This document shows positions 38,091-51,580 of a stretch of DNA of 64,000 bases, one piece after another; within the stretch, counting starts at the first letter, position 1, and the number at the start of each line of letters is the position of its first letter. The stretch is from Ulva prolifera. Its lineage: Eukaryota; Chlorophyta; Ulvophyceae; Ulvales; Ulvaceae. The stretch lies in assembly GCA_023078555.1 (NCBI GenBank), contig CM041197.1, positions 5,849,810 to 5,913,809 of the forward strand, given 5' to 3'. Below the pieces are notes generated by a model that worked only from the letters and a program-made list of their open reading frames with translations, ran no database searches and was not told the origin of the DNA. Both the position numbers and the translations under genes were made by a program.

Positions 38091-41000
38091 CGCACGTCCG
38101 TTAAGAGCAACATGCTTCCCTGTCACCTAGTAGTTGAAAAGTTCACAGGCGCTGTATATGGCATGCATTTACTCAGCGAGAAGAGAATTCGACACATTGG
38201 ATCAGAGCGCTACTCTAGAACACACTTATCCCAAGACATAGGTGTGTGTGACCTTTGCGCACGTCCGTTATGAGCAACATGCTTCCCTGTCACCTTGAAG
38301 TTGAAAAGTTCACAGGTGCTGAATATGTAATGCATTGGCTCATCGAGAAAAGATTTTCCACACGTCGAAGTTGAGTGCTTTACTACAACACACTCTTCAC
38401 ATGACATAGGTGTGTGTGACCTTTGCGCACGTCCGTTAAGAGCAACATGCTTCCCTGTCACCTTGAAGTTGAAAAGTTCACAGGTCCTGAATATGAAATG
38501 TATTGGCTCATCGAGAAAAGATTTTCCACACGTCGAAGTTGAGTGCTTTACTACAACACACTCTTCACATGACATAGGTGTGTGTGACCTTTGCGCACGT
38601 CCGTTAAGAGCAACATGCTTCCCTGTCACCTTGAAGTTGAAAAGTTCACAGGTGCTGAATATGAAATGTATTGGCTCATCGAGAAAAGATTTTCCACACG
38701 TCGAAGTTGAGTGCTTTACTACAACACACTCTACACATGACATAGGTGTGTATGACCTTTGCGCACGTCCGTTGAGAGCAACATGCTTCCCTGTCACCTT
38801 GAAGTTGAAAAGTTCACAGGTGCTGAATATGCAATGTATTGGCTCATCGAGAAATGATTTTTCACACGTCGAAGTTAAGTGCTTTACTACAACACACTCT
38901 ACACATGACATAGATGTGTGTGACCTTTGCGCACGTCCGTTAAAGCGCAACCGGCATCCCTGTCACCTAGTAGTTGAAAAGTTCACAGGCGCTGTGTATG
39001 GCATGCATTTACTCAGCGAGAAGAGAATTCGACACATTGGATCAGAGCGCTACTCTAGAACACACTTATCCCAAGACATAGGTGTGTGTGACCTTTGCGC
39101 ACGTCCGTTATGAGCAACATGCTTCCCTGTCACCTTGAAGTTGAAAAGTTCACAGGTGCTGAATATGTAATGTATTGGCTCATCGAGAAATGATTTTTCA
39201 CACGTCGAAGTTGAGGGCTTTACTACAACACACTCTACACATGACATAGATGTGTGTGACCTTTGCGCACGTCCGTTAAAGCGCAACCGGCATCCCTGTC
39301 ACCTAGTAGTTGAAAAGTTCACAGGTGCTAGATATGTAATGTATTGGCTCATAGAGAAAAGATTTTCCACACGTCGAAGTTGAGTGCTTCACTACAACAC
39401 ACTCTACACATGACATAGATGTGTGTGACCTTTGCGCACGTCCGTTAAAGCGCAACCGGCATCCCTGTCACCTAGTAGTTGAAAAGTTCACAGGCGCTGT
39501 ATATGGCATGCATTTACTCAGCGAGAAGAGAATTCGACACATTGGATCAGAGCGCTACTCTAGAACACACTTATCACAAGACATAGGTGTGTGTGACCTT
39601 TGCGCACGTCCGTTATGAGCAACATGCTTCCCTGTCACCTTGAAGTTGAAAAGTTCACAGGTGCTGAATATGTAATGTATTGGCTCATCGAGAAATGATT
39701 TTTCACACGTCGAAGTTGAGGGCTTTACTACAACACACTTAACACACGATATAGGTGTGTGTGACCTTTGCGCACGTCCGTTAAAGCGCAACCGGGTTCC
39801 CTGTCACCTAAAAGTTAAAAAGTTCACAGGTGCTAGATATGTAATGTATTGGCTCATAGAGAAAAGATTTTCCACACGTCGAAGTTGAGTGCTTCACTAC
39901 AACACACTCTACACATGACATAGATGTGTGTGACCTTTGCGCACGTCCGTTAAAGCGCAACCGGCATCCATGTCACCTAGTAGTTGAAAAGTTCACAGGC
40001 GCTGTATATGGCATGCATTTACTCAGCGAGAAGAGAATTCGACACATTGGATCAGAGCGCTACTCTAGAACACACTTATCACAAGACATAGGTGTGTGTG
40101 ACCTTTGCGCACGTCCGTTATGAGCAACATGCTTCCCTGTCACCTTGAAGTTGAAAAGTTCACAGGTGCTGAATATGTAATGCATTGGCTCATCGAGAAA
40201 AGATTTTCCACACGTCGAAGTTGAGTGCTTTACTACAACACACTCTTCACATGACATAGGTGTGTGTGACCTTTGCGCACGTCCGTTAAGAGCAACATGC
40301 TTCCCTGTCACCTTGAAGTTGAAAAGTTCACAGGTGCTGAATATGAAATGTATTGGCTCATCGAGAAAAGATTTTCCACACGTCGAAGTTGAGTGCTTTA
40401 CTACAACACACTCTACACATGACATAGGTGTGTGTGACCTTTGCGCACGTCCGTTGAGAGCAACATGCTTCCCTGTCACCTTGAAGTTGAAAAGTTCACA
40501 GGTGCTGAATATGAAATGTATTGGCTCATCGAGAAATGATTTTTCACACGTCGAAGTTAAGTGCTTTACTACAACACACTCTACACATGACATAGATGTG
40601 TGTGACCTTTGCGCACGTCCGTTAAAGCGCAACCGGCATCCCTGTCACCTAGTAGTTGAAAAGTTCACAGGCGCTGTATATGGCATGCATTTACTCAGCG
40701 AGAAGAGAATTCGACACATTGGATCAGAGCGCTACTCTAGAACACACTTATCACAAGACATAGGTGTGTGTGACCTTTGCGCACGTCCGTTATGAGCAAC
40801 ATGCTTCCCTGTCACCTTGAAGTTGAAAAGTTCACAGGTGCTGAATATGTAATGCATTGGCTCATCGAGAAAAGATTTTCCACACGTCGAAGTTGAGTGC
40901 TTTACTACAACACACTCTTCACATGACATAGGTGTGTGTGACCTTTGCGCACGTCCGTTAAGAGCAACATGCTTCCCTGTCACCTTGAAGTTGAAAAGTT

Positions 41001-43260
41001 CACAGGTGCTGAATATGAAATGTATTGGCTCATCGAGAAAAGATTTTCCACACGTCGAAGTTGAGTGCTTTACTACAACACACTCTTCACATGACATAGG
41101 TGTGTGTGACCTTTGCGCACGTCCGTTAAGAGCAACATGCTTCCCTGTCACCTTGAAGTTGAAAAGTTCACAGGTGCTGAATATGAAATGTATTGGCTCA
41201 TCGAGAAAAGATTTTCCACACGTCGAAGTTGAGTGCTTTACTACAACACACTCTACACATGACATAGGTGTGTATGACCTTTGCGCACGTCCGTTGAGAG
41301 CAACATGCTTCCCTGTCACCTTGAAGTTGAAAAGTTCACAGGTGCTGAATATGCAATGTATTGGCTCATCGAGAAATGATTTTTCACACGTCGAAGTTAA
41401 GTGCTTTACTACAACACACTCTACACATGACATAGATGTGTGTGACCTTTGCGCACGTCCGTTAAAGCGCAACCGGCATCCCTGTCACCTAGTAGTTGAA
41501 AAGTTCACAGGCGCTGTATATGGCATGCATTTACTCAGCGAGAAGAGAATTCGACACATTGGATCAGAGCGCTACTCTAGAACACACTTATCCCAAGACA
41601 TAGGTGTGTGTGACCTTTGCGCACGTCCGTTATGAGCAACATGCTTCCCTGTCACCTTGAAGTTGAAAAGTTCACAGGTGCTGAATATGTAATGTATTGG
41701 CTCATCGAGAAATGATTTTTCACACGTCGAAGTTGAGGGCTTTACTACAACACACTCTACACATGACATAGATGTGTGTGACCTTTGCGCACGTCCGTTA
41801 AAGCGCAACCGGCATCCCTGTCACCTAGTAGTTGAAAAGTTCACAGGTGCTAGATATGTAATGTATTGGCTCATAGAGAAAAGATTTTCCACACGTCGAA
41901 GTTGAGTGCTTCACTACAACACACTCTACACATGACATAGATGTGTGTGACCTTTGCGCACGTCCGTTAAAGCGCAACCGGCATCCCTGTCACCTAGTAG
42001 TTGAAAAGTTCACAGGCGCTGTATATGGCATGCATTTACTCAGCGAGAAGAGAATTCGACACATTGGATCAGAGCGCTACTCTAGAACACACTTATCACA
42101 AGACATAGGTGTGTGTGACCTTTGCGCACGTCCGTTATGAGCAACATGCTTCCCTGTCACCTTGAAGTTGAAAAGTTCACAGGTGCTGAATATGTAATGT
42201 ATTGGCTCATCGAGAAATGATTTTTCACACGTCGAAGTTGAGGGCTTTACTACAACACACTTAACACAAGATATAGGTGTGTGTGACCTTTGCGCACGTC
42301 CGTTAAAGCGCAACCGGGTTCCCTGTCACCTAAAAGTTAAAAAGTTCACAGGTGCTAGATATGTAATGTATTGGCTCATAGAGAAAAGATTTTCCACACG
42401 TCGAAGTTGAGTGCTTCACTACAACACACTCTACACATGACATAGATGTGTGTGACCTTTGCGCACGTCCGTTAAAGCGCAACCGGCATCCCTGTCACCT
42501 AGTAGTTGAAAAGTTCACAGGCGCTGTATATGGCATGCATTTACTCAGCGAGAAGAGAATTCGACACATTGGATCAGAGCGCTACTCTAGAACACACTTA
42601 TCACAAGACATAGGTGTGTGTGACCTTTGCGCACGTCCGTTATGAGCAACATGCTTCCCTGTCACCTTGAAGTTGAAAAGTTCACAGGTGCTGAATATGT
42701 AATGCATTGGCTCATCGAGAAAAGATTTTCCACACGTCGAAGTTGAGTGCTTTACTACAACACACTCTTCACATGACATAGGTGTGTGTGACCTTTGCGC
42801 ACGTCCGTTAAGAGCAACATGCTTCCCTGTCACCTTGAAGTTGAAAAGTTCACAGGTGCTGAATATGAAATGTATTGGCTCATCGAGAAAAGATTTTCCA
42901 CACGTCGAAGTTGAGTGCTTTACTACAACACACTCTACACATGACATAGGTGTGTGTGACCTTTGCGCACGTCCGTTGAGAGCAACATGCTTCCCTGTCA
43001 CCTTGAAGTTGAAAAGTTCACAGGTGCTGAATATGAAATGTATTGGCTCATCGAGAAATGATTTTTCACACGTCGAAGTTAAGTGCTTTACTACAACACA
43101 CTCTACACATGACATAGATGTGTGTGACCTTTGCGCACGTCCGTTAAAGCGCAACCGGCATCCCTGTCACCTAGTAGTTGAAAAGTTCACAGGCGCTGTA
43201 TATGGCATGCATTTACTCAGCGAGAAGAGAATTCGACACATTGGATCAGAGCGCTACTCT
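38088..43260 (+). repeat. 2522-bp higher-order repeat (15 monomers), two copies, with nested 505-bp trimers
   Basis: Landmarks at 38210, 38412, 39050, 39421, 39555, 39926, 40060 and 40262 all recur 2522 bp downstream. Within each copy a three-monomer, 505-bp unit repeats (39050, 39555, 40060 and again 41572, 42077, 42582), each with one class-B unit followed by a ccgttatgagcaac unit. Differences between copies are sparse, e.g. gctgtgtatgg at 38990 against gctgtatatgg at 41512, and cacacgatatag against cacaagatatag near 39743 and 42265. The length equals that of the unrelated-looking block at 1060-8750, but the monomer order differs. Confidence 0.85.
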
Positions 43261-43624
43261 AGAACACACTTATCCCAAGACATAGGTGTGTGTGACCTTT
43301 GCGCACGTCCGATATGAGCAACATGCTTCCCTGTCACCTTGAAGTTGAAAAGTTCACAGGTGCTGAATATGTAATGTATTGGCTCATCGAGAAATGATTT
43401 TTCACACGTCGAAGTTGAGGGCTTTACTACAACACACTTAACACAAGATATAGGTGTGTGTGACCTTTGCGCACGTCCGTTAAAGCGCAACCGGGTTCCC
43501 TGTCACCTAAAAGTTAAAAAGTTCACAGGTGCTAGATATGTAATGTATTGGCTCATAGAGAAAAGATTTTCCACACGTCGAAGTTGAGTGCTTCACTACA
43601 ACACACTCTACACATGACATAGAT

Positions 43625-46450
43625 GTGTGTGACCTTTGCGCACGTCCGTTAAAGCGCAACCGGCATCCCTGTCACCTAGTAGTTGAAAAGTTCACAGGCG
43701 CTGTATATGGCATGCATTTACTCAGCGAGAAGAGAATTCGACACATTGGATCAGAGCGCTACTCTAGAACACACTTATCACAAGACATAGGTGTGTGTGA
43801 CCTTTGCGCACGTCCGTTATGAGCAACATGCTTCCCTGTCACCTTGAAGTTGAAAAGTTCACAGGTGCTGAATATGTAATGCATTGGCTCATCGAGAAAA
43901 GATTTTCCACACGTCGAAGTTGAGTGCTTTACTACAACACACTCTTCACATGACATAGGTGTGTGTGACCTTTGCGCACGTCCGTTAAGAGTAACATGCT
44001 TCCCTGTCACCTTGAAGTTGAAAAGTTCACAGGTGCTGAATATGAAATGTATTGGCTCATCGAGAAAAGATTTTCCACACGTCGAAGTTGAGTGCTTTAC
44101 TACAACACACTCTTCACATGACATAGGTGTGTGTGACCTTTGCGCACGTCCGTTGAGAGCAACATGCTTCCCTGTCACCTTGAAGTTGAAAAGTTCACAG
44201 GTGCTCAATATGAAATGTATTGGCTCATCGAGAAAAGATTTTCCACGCGTCGAAGTTGAGTGCTTTACTGCAACACACTCTTCACATGACATAGGTGTGT
44301 GTGACCTTTGCGCACGTCCGTTGAGAGCAACATGCTTCCCTGTCACCTTGAAGTTGAAAAGTTCACAGGTGCTGAATATGAAATGTATTGGCTCATCGAG
44401 AAAAGATTTTCCACACGTCGAAGTTGAGTGCTTTACTACAACACACTCTTCACATGACATAGGTGTGTGTGACCTTTGCGCACGTCCGTTAAGAGCAACA
44501 TGCTTCCCTGTCACCTTGAAGTTGAAAAGTTCACAGGTGCTGAATATGAAATGTATTGGCTCATCGAGAAAAGATTTTCCACACGTCGAAGGTGAGTGCT
44601 TTACTACAACACACTCTACACATGACATAGGTGTGTGTGACCTTTGCGCACGTCCGTTAAAGCGCAACCGGGTTCCCTGTCACCTAAAAGTTAAAAAGTT
44701 CACAGGTGCTAGATATGTAATGTATTGGCTCATCGAGAAAAGATTTTCCACACGTCGAAGTTGAGTGCTTCACTACAACACACTCTTCACATGACATAGG
44801 TGTGTGTGACCTTTGCGCACGTCCGTTAAGAGCAACATGCTTCCCTGTCACCTTGAAGTTGAAAAGTTCACAGGTGCTGAATATGTAATGTATTGGCTCA
44901 TCGAGAAATGATTTTTCACACGTCGAAGTTAAGTGCTTTACTACAACAGACTCTACACATGACATAGGTGTGTGTGACCTTTGCGCACGTCCGTTAAAGC
45001 GCAACCGGCTTCCCCGTCACCAAGTAGTTGAAAAGTTCACAGGCGCTGTATATGGCATGCATTTACTCAGCGAGAAGAGAATTCGACACATTGGATCAGA
45101 GCGCTACTCTAGAACACACTTATCACAAGACATAGGTGTGTGTGACCTTTGCGCACGTCCGTTATGAGCAACATGCTTCCCTGTCACCTTGAAGTTGAAA
45201 AGTTCACAGGTGCTGAATATGTAATGCATTGGCTCATCGAGAAAAGATTTTCCACACGTCGAAGTTGAGTGCTTTACTACAACACACTCTTCACATGACA
45301 TAGGTGTGTGTGACCTTTGCGCACGTCCGTTAAGAGCAACATGCTTCCCTGTCACCTTGAAGTTGAAAAGTTCACAGGTGCTGAATATGAAATGTATTGG
45401 CTCATCGAGAAAAGATTTTCCACACGTCGAAGTTGAGTGCTTTACTACAACACACTCTACACATGACATAGGTGTGTGTGACCTTTGCGCACGTCCGTTG
45501 AGAGCAACATGCTTCCCTGTCACCTTGAAGTTGAAAAGTTCACAGGTGCTGAATATGAAATGTATTGGCTCATCGAGAAAAGATTTTCCACACGTCGAAG
45601 TTGAGTGCTTTACTGCAACACACTCTTCACATGACATAGGTGTGTGTGACCTTTGCGCACGTCCGTTGAGAGCAACATGCTTCCCTGTCACCTTGAAGTT
45701 GAAAAGTTCACAGGTGCTGAATATGAAATGTATTGGCTCATCGAGAAAAGATTTTCCACACGTCGAAGTTGAGTGCTTTACTACAACACACTCTTCACAT
45801 GACATAGGTGTGTGTGACCTTTGCGCACGTCCGTTAAGAGCAACATGCTTCCCTGTCACCTTGAAGTTGAAAAGTTCACAGGTGCTGAATATGAAATGTA
45901 TTGGCTCATCGAGAAAAGATTTTCCACACGTCGAAGTTGAGTGCTTTACTACAACACACTCTACACATGACATAGGTGTGTGTGACCTTTGCGCACGTCC
46001 GTTAAAGCGCAACCGGGTTCCCTGTCACCTAAAAGTTAAAAAGTTCACAGGTGCTAGATATGTAATGTATTGGCTCATCGAGAAAAGATTTTCCACACGT
46101 CGAAGTTGAGTGCTTTACTACAACACACTCTTCACATGACATAGGTGTGTGTGACCTTTGCGCACGTCCGTTAAGAGCAACATGCTTCCCTGTCACCTTG
46201 AAGTTGAAAAGTTCACAGGTGCTGAATATGAAATGTATTGGCTCATCGAGAAAAGATTTTCCACACGTCGAAGTTGAGGGCTTTACTACAACACACTCTA
46301 CACATGACATAGGTGTGTGTGACCTTTGCGCACGTCCGTTAAAGCGCAACCGGGTTCCCTGTCACCTAAAAGTTAAAAAGTTCACAGGTGCTAGATATGT
46401 AATGTGTTGGCTCATCGAGAAAAGATTTTTCACACGTCGAAGTTAAGTGC
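43625..46450 (+). repeat. 1345-bp higher-order repeat (8 monomers), two copies
   Basis: Landmarks at 43759, 43961 and 44684 recur at 45104, 45306 and 46029, an offset of 1345 bp (8 x 168 + 1). Both copies run from a class-B unit through a ccgttatgagcaac unit and four or five gaatatgaaatg monomers to a gggttccctgtcacctaaaag unit. Private changes in the first copy include agagtaacatgc (43988), ccacgcgtcg (44243) and gaaggtgag (44588). Confidence 0.78.
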
Positions 46451-49400
46451 TTTACTACAACACACTCTTCACATGACATAGGTGTGTGTGACCTTTGCGC
46501 ACGTCCGTTAAGAGCAACATGCTTCCCTGTCACCTTGAAGTTGAAAAGTTCACAGGTGCTGAATATGTAATGTATTGGCTCATCGAGAAATGATTTTTCA
46601 CACGTCGAAGTTGAGTGCTTTACTACAACACACTTAACACAAGATATAGGTGTGTGTGACCTTTGCGCACGTCCGTTAAAGCGCAACCGGGTTCCCTGTC
46701 ACCTAAAAGTTAAAAAGTTCACAGGTGCTAGATATGTAATGTATTGGCTCATCGAGAAAAGATTTTCCACACGTCGAAGTTGAGTGCTTCACTACAACAC
46801 ACTCTTCACATGACATAGGTGTGTGTGACCTTTGCGCACGTCCGTTAAGAGCAACATGCTTCCCTGTCACCTTGAAGTTGAAAAGTTCACAGGTGCTGAA
46901 TATGTAATGTATTGGCTCATCGAGAAATGATTTTTCACACGTCGAAGTTAAGTGCTTTACTACAACAGACTCTACACATGACATAGGTGTGTGTGACCTT
47001 TGCGCACGTCCGTTAAAGCGCAACCGGCTTCCCCGTCACCAAGTAGTTGAAAAGTTCACAGGCGCTGTATATGGCATGCATTTACTCTGCGAGAAGAGAA
47101 TTCGACACATTGGATCAGAGCGCTACTCTAGAACACACTTATCACAAGACATAGGTGTGTGTGACCTTTGCGCACGTCCGTTAAGAGCAACATGCTTCCC
47201 TGTCACCTTGAAATTGAAAAGTTCACAGGTGCTGGATATGTAATGTATTGGCTCATCGAGAAAAGATTTTCCACACGTCGAAGTTGAGTGCTTTACTGCA
47301 ACAGACTCTACACATGACATAGGTGTGTGTGACCTTTGCGCACGTCCGTTAAAGCGCAACCGGCGTCCCTGTCACCTAGTAGTTGAAAAGTTCACAGGCG
47401 CTGTATATGGCATGCATTTACTCAGCGAGAAGAGAATTCGACACATTGGATCAGAGCGCTGCTCTAGAACACACTTATCACAAGACATAGGTGTGTGTGA
47501 CCTTTGCGCACGTCCGTTAAGAGCCACATGCTTCCCTGTCACCTTGAAGTTGAAAAGTTCACAGGTGCTGAATATGTAATGTATTGGCTCATCGAGAAAT
47601 GATTTTTCACACGTCGAAGTTAAGTGCTTTACTACAACAGACTCTACACATGACATAGGTGTGTGTGACCTTTGCGCACGTCCGTTAAAGCGCAACCGGC
47701 TTCCCCGTCACCTAGTAGTTGAAAAGTTCACAGGCGCTGTATATGGCATGCATTTACTCAGCGAGAAGAGAATTCGACACATTGGATCAGAGCGCTACTC
47801 TTAAAAACACTTATCACAAGACATAGGTGTGTGTGACCTTTGCACACGTCCGTTAAGAGCAACATGCTTCTCTGTCACCTTGAAGTTGAAAAGTTCACAG
47901 GTGCTGAATATGTAATGTATTGGCTCATCGAGAAAAGATTTTTCACACGTCGAAGTTAAGTGCTTTACTACAACACACTCTACACATGACATAGGTGTGT
48001 GTGACCTTTGCGCACGTCCGTTGAAGCGCAACCGGCGTCCCTGTCACCTAGTAGTTGTAAAGTTTACAGGCGTTGTATATGGCATGCATTTACTCAGCGA
48101 GAAGAGAATTCGACACATTGGATCAGAGCGCTACTCTAGAACACACTTATCACAAGACATAGGTGTGTGTGACCTTTGCGCACGTCCGTTAAGAGCAACA
48201 TGCTTCCCTGTCACCTTGAAGTTGAAAAGTTCACAGGTGCTGAATATGTAATGTATTGGCTCAGCGAGAAAAGATTTTCCACACGTCGAAGTTGAGTGCT
48301 TTACTACAACACACTATTCACATGACATAGGTGTGTGTGACCTTTGCGCACGTCCGTTAAGAGCAACATGCTTCCCTGTCACCTTGAAGTTGAAAAGTTC
48401 ACAGGTGCTGAATATGTAATGTATTGGCTCATCGAGAAAAGATTTTCCACACGTCGAAGTTGAGTGCTTTACTACAACACACTATTCACATGACATAGGT
48501 GTGTGTGACCTTTGCGCACGTCCGTTAAGAGCAACATGCTTCCCTGTCACCTTGAAGTTGAAAAGTTCACAGGTGCTGAATATGTAATGTATTGGCTCAT
48601 CGAGAAAAGATTTTCCACACGTCGAAGTTGAGTGCTTTACTACAACACACTCTTCACATGACATAGGTGTGTGTGACCTTTGCGCACGTCCGTTAAGAGC
48701 AACATGCTTCCCTGTCACCTTGAAGTTGAAAAGTTCACAGGTGCTGAATATGAAATGTATTGGCTCATCGAGAAAAGATTTTCCACACGTCGAAGTTGAG
48801 TGCTTTACTACAACATACTCTACACATGACATAGGTGTGTGTGACCTTTGCGCACGTCCGTTGAGAGCAACATGCTTCCCTGTCACCTTGAAGTTGAAAA
48901 GTTCACAGGTGCTGAATATGAAATGTATTGGCTCATCGAGAAAAGATTTTCCACACGTCGAAGTTGAGTGCTTTACTGCAACACACTCTTCACATGACAT
49001 AGGTGTGTGTGACCTTTGCGCACGTCCGTTGAGAGCAACATGCTTCCCTGTCACCTTGAAGTTGAAAAGTTCACAGGTGCTGAATATGAAATGTATTGGC
49101 TCATCGAGAAAAGATTTTCCACACGTCGAAGTTGAGTGCTTTACTACAACACACTCTTCACATGACATAGGTGTGTGTGACCTTTGCGCACGTCCGTTAA
49201 GAGCAACATGCTTCCCTGTCACCTTGAAGTTGAAAAGTTCACAGGTGCTGAATATGAAATGTATTGGCTCATCGAGAAAAGATTTTCCACACGTCGAAGT
49301 TGAGTGCTTTACTACAACACACTCTACACATGACATAGGTGTGTGTGACCTTTGCGCACGTCCGTTAAAGCGCAACCGGGTTCCCTGTCACCTAAAAGTT

Positions 49401-51580
49401 AAAAAGTTCACAGGTGCTAGATATGTAATGTATTGGCTCATCGAGAAAAGATTTTCCACACGTCGAAGTTGAGTGCTTTACTACAACACACTCTTCACAT
49501 GACATAGGTGTGTGTGACCTTTGCGCACGTCCGTTAAGAGCAACATGCTTCCCTGTCACCTTGAAGTTGAAAAGTTCACAGGTGCTGAATATGAAATGTA
49601 TTGGCTCATCGAGAAAAGATTTTCCACACGTCGAAGTTGAGGGCTTTACTACAACACACTCTACACATGACATAGGTGTGTGTGACCTTTGCGCACGTCC
49701 GTTAAAGCGCAACCGGGTTCCCTGTCACCTAAAAGTTAAAAAGTTCACAGGTGCTAGATATGTAATGTGTTGGCTCATCGAGAAAAGATTTTTCACACGT
49801 CGAAGTTAAGTGCTTTACTACAACACACTCTTCACATGACATAGGTGTGTGTGACCTTTGCGCACGTCCGTTAAGAGCAACATGCTTCCCTGTCACCTTG
49901 AAGTTGAAAAGTTCACAGGTGCTGAATATGTAATGTATTGGCTCATCGAGAAATGATTTTTCACACGTCGAAGTTGAGTGCTTTACTACAACACACTTAA
50001 CACAAGATATAGGTGTGTGTGACCTTTGCGCACGTCCGTTAAAGCGCAACCGGGTTCCCTGTCACCTAAAAGTTAAAAAGTTCACAGGTGCTAGATATGT
50101 AATGTATTGGCTCATCGAGAAAAGATTTTCCACACGTCGAAGTTGAGTGCTTCACTACAACACACTCTTCACATGACATAGGTGTGTGTGACCTTTGCGC
50201 ACGTCCGTTAAGAGCAACATGCTTCCCTGTCACCTTGAAGTTGAAAAGTTCACAGGTGCTGAATATGTAATGTATTGGCTCATCGAGAAATGATTTTTCA
50301 CACGTCGAAGTTAAGTGCTTTACTACAACAGACTCTACACATGACATAGGTGTGTGTGACCTTTGCGCACGTCCGTTAAAGCGCAACCGGCTTCCCCGTC
50401 ACCAAGTAGTTGAAAAGTTCACAGGCGCTGTATATGGCATGCATTTACTCTGCGAGAAGAGAATTCGACACATTGGATCAGAGCGCTACTCTAGAACACA
50501 CTTATCACAAGACATAGGTGTGTGTGACCTTTGCGCACGTCCGTTAAGAGCAACATGCTTCCCTGTCACCTTGAAGTTGAAAAGTTCACAGGTGCTGGAT
50601 ATGTAATGTATTGGCTCATCGAGAAAAGATTTTCCACACGTCGAAGTTGAGTGCTTTACTGCAACAGACTCTACACATGACATAGGTGTGTGTGACCTTT
50701 GCGCACGTCCGTTAAAGCGCAACCGGCGTCCCTGTCACCTAGTAGTTGAAAAGTTCACAGGCGCTGTATATGGCATGCATTTACTCAGCGAGAAGAGAAT
50801 TCGACACATTGGATCAGAGCGCTACTCTTAAAAACACTTATCACAAGACATAGGTGTGTGTGACCTTTGCACACGTCCGTTAAGAGCAACATGCTTCTCT
50901 GTCACCTTGAAGTTGAAAAGTTCACAGGTGCTGAATATGTAATGTATTGGCTCATCGAGAAAAGATTTTTCACACGTCGAAGTTAAGTGCTTTACTACAA
51001 CACATTCTACACATGACATAGGTGTGTGTGACCTTTGCGCACGTCCGTTGAAGCGCAACCGGCGTCCCTGTCACCTAGTAGTTGAAAAGTTTACAGGCGT
51101 TGTATATGGCATGCATTTACTCAGCGAGAAGAGAATTCGACACATTGGATCAGAGCGCTACTCTAGAACACACTTATCACAAGACATAGGTGTGTGTGAC
51201 CTTTGCGCACGTCCGTTAAGAGCAACATGCTTCCCTATCACCTTGAAGTTGAAAAGTTCACAGGTGCTGAATATGTAATGTATTGGCTCAGCGAGAAAAG
51301 ATTTTCCACACGTCGAAGTTGAGTGCTTTACTACAACACACTATTCACATGACATAGGTGTGTGTGACCTTTGCGCACGTCCGTTAAGAGCAACATGCTT
51401 CCCTGTCACCTTGAAGTTGAAAAGTTCACAGGTGCTGAATATGTAATGTATTGGCTCATCGAGAAAAGATTTTCCACACGTCGAAGTTGAGTGCTTTACT
51501 ACAACACACTATTCACATGACATAGGTGTGTGTGACCTTTGCGCACGTCCGTTAAGAGCAACATGCTTCCCTGTCACCTT
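45300..51580 (+). repeat. 3363-bp higher-order repeat (20 monomers), two copies differing by a 336-bp dimer
   Basis: From about 45306 to 47360 every landmark recurs 3363 bp downstream (48669-50722). From about 47800 the offset becomes 3027 bp (47801 and 50828; 47997 and 51024; 48482 and 51509). The 336-bp step equals two monomers, so the second copy lacks the class-B-containing dimer found near 47372-47760, or the first copy gained it. Rare markers such as atgtgttggctc (46402 and 49765) confirm the pairing. Confidence 0.82.
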
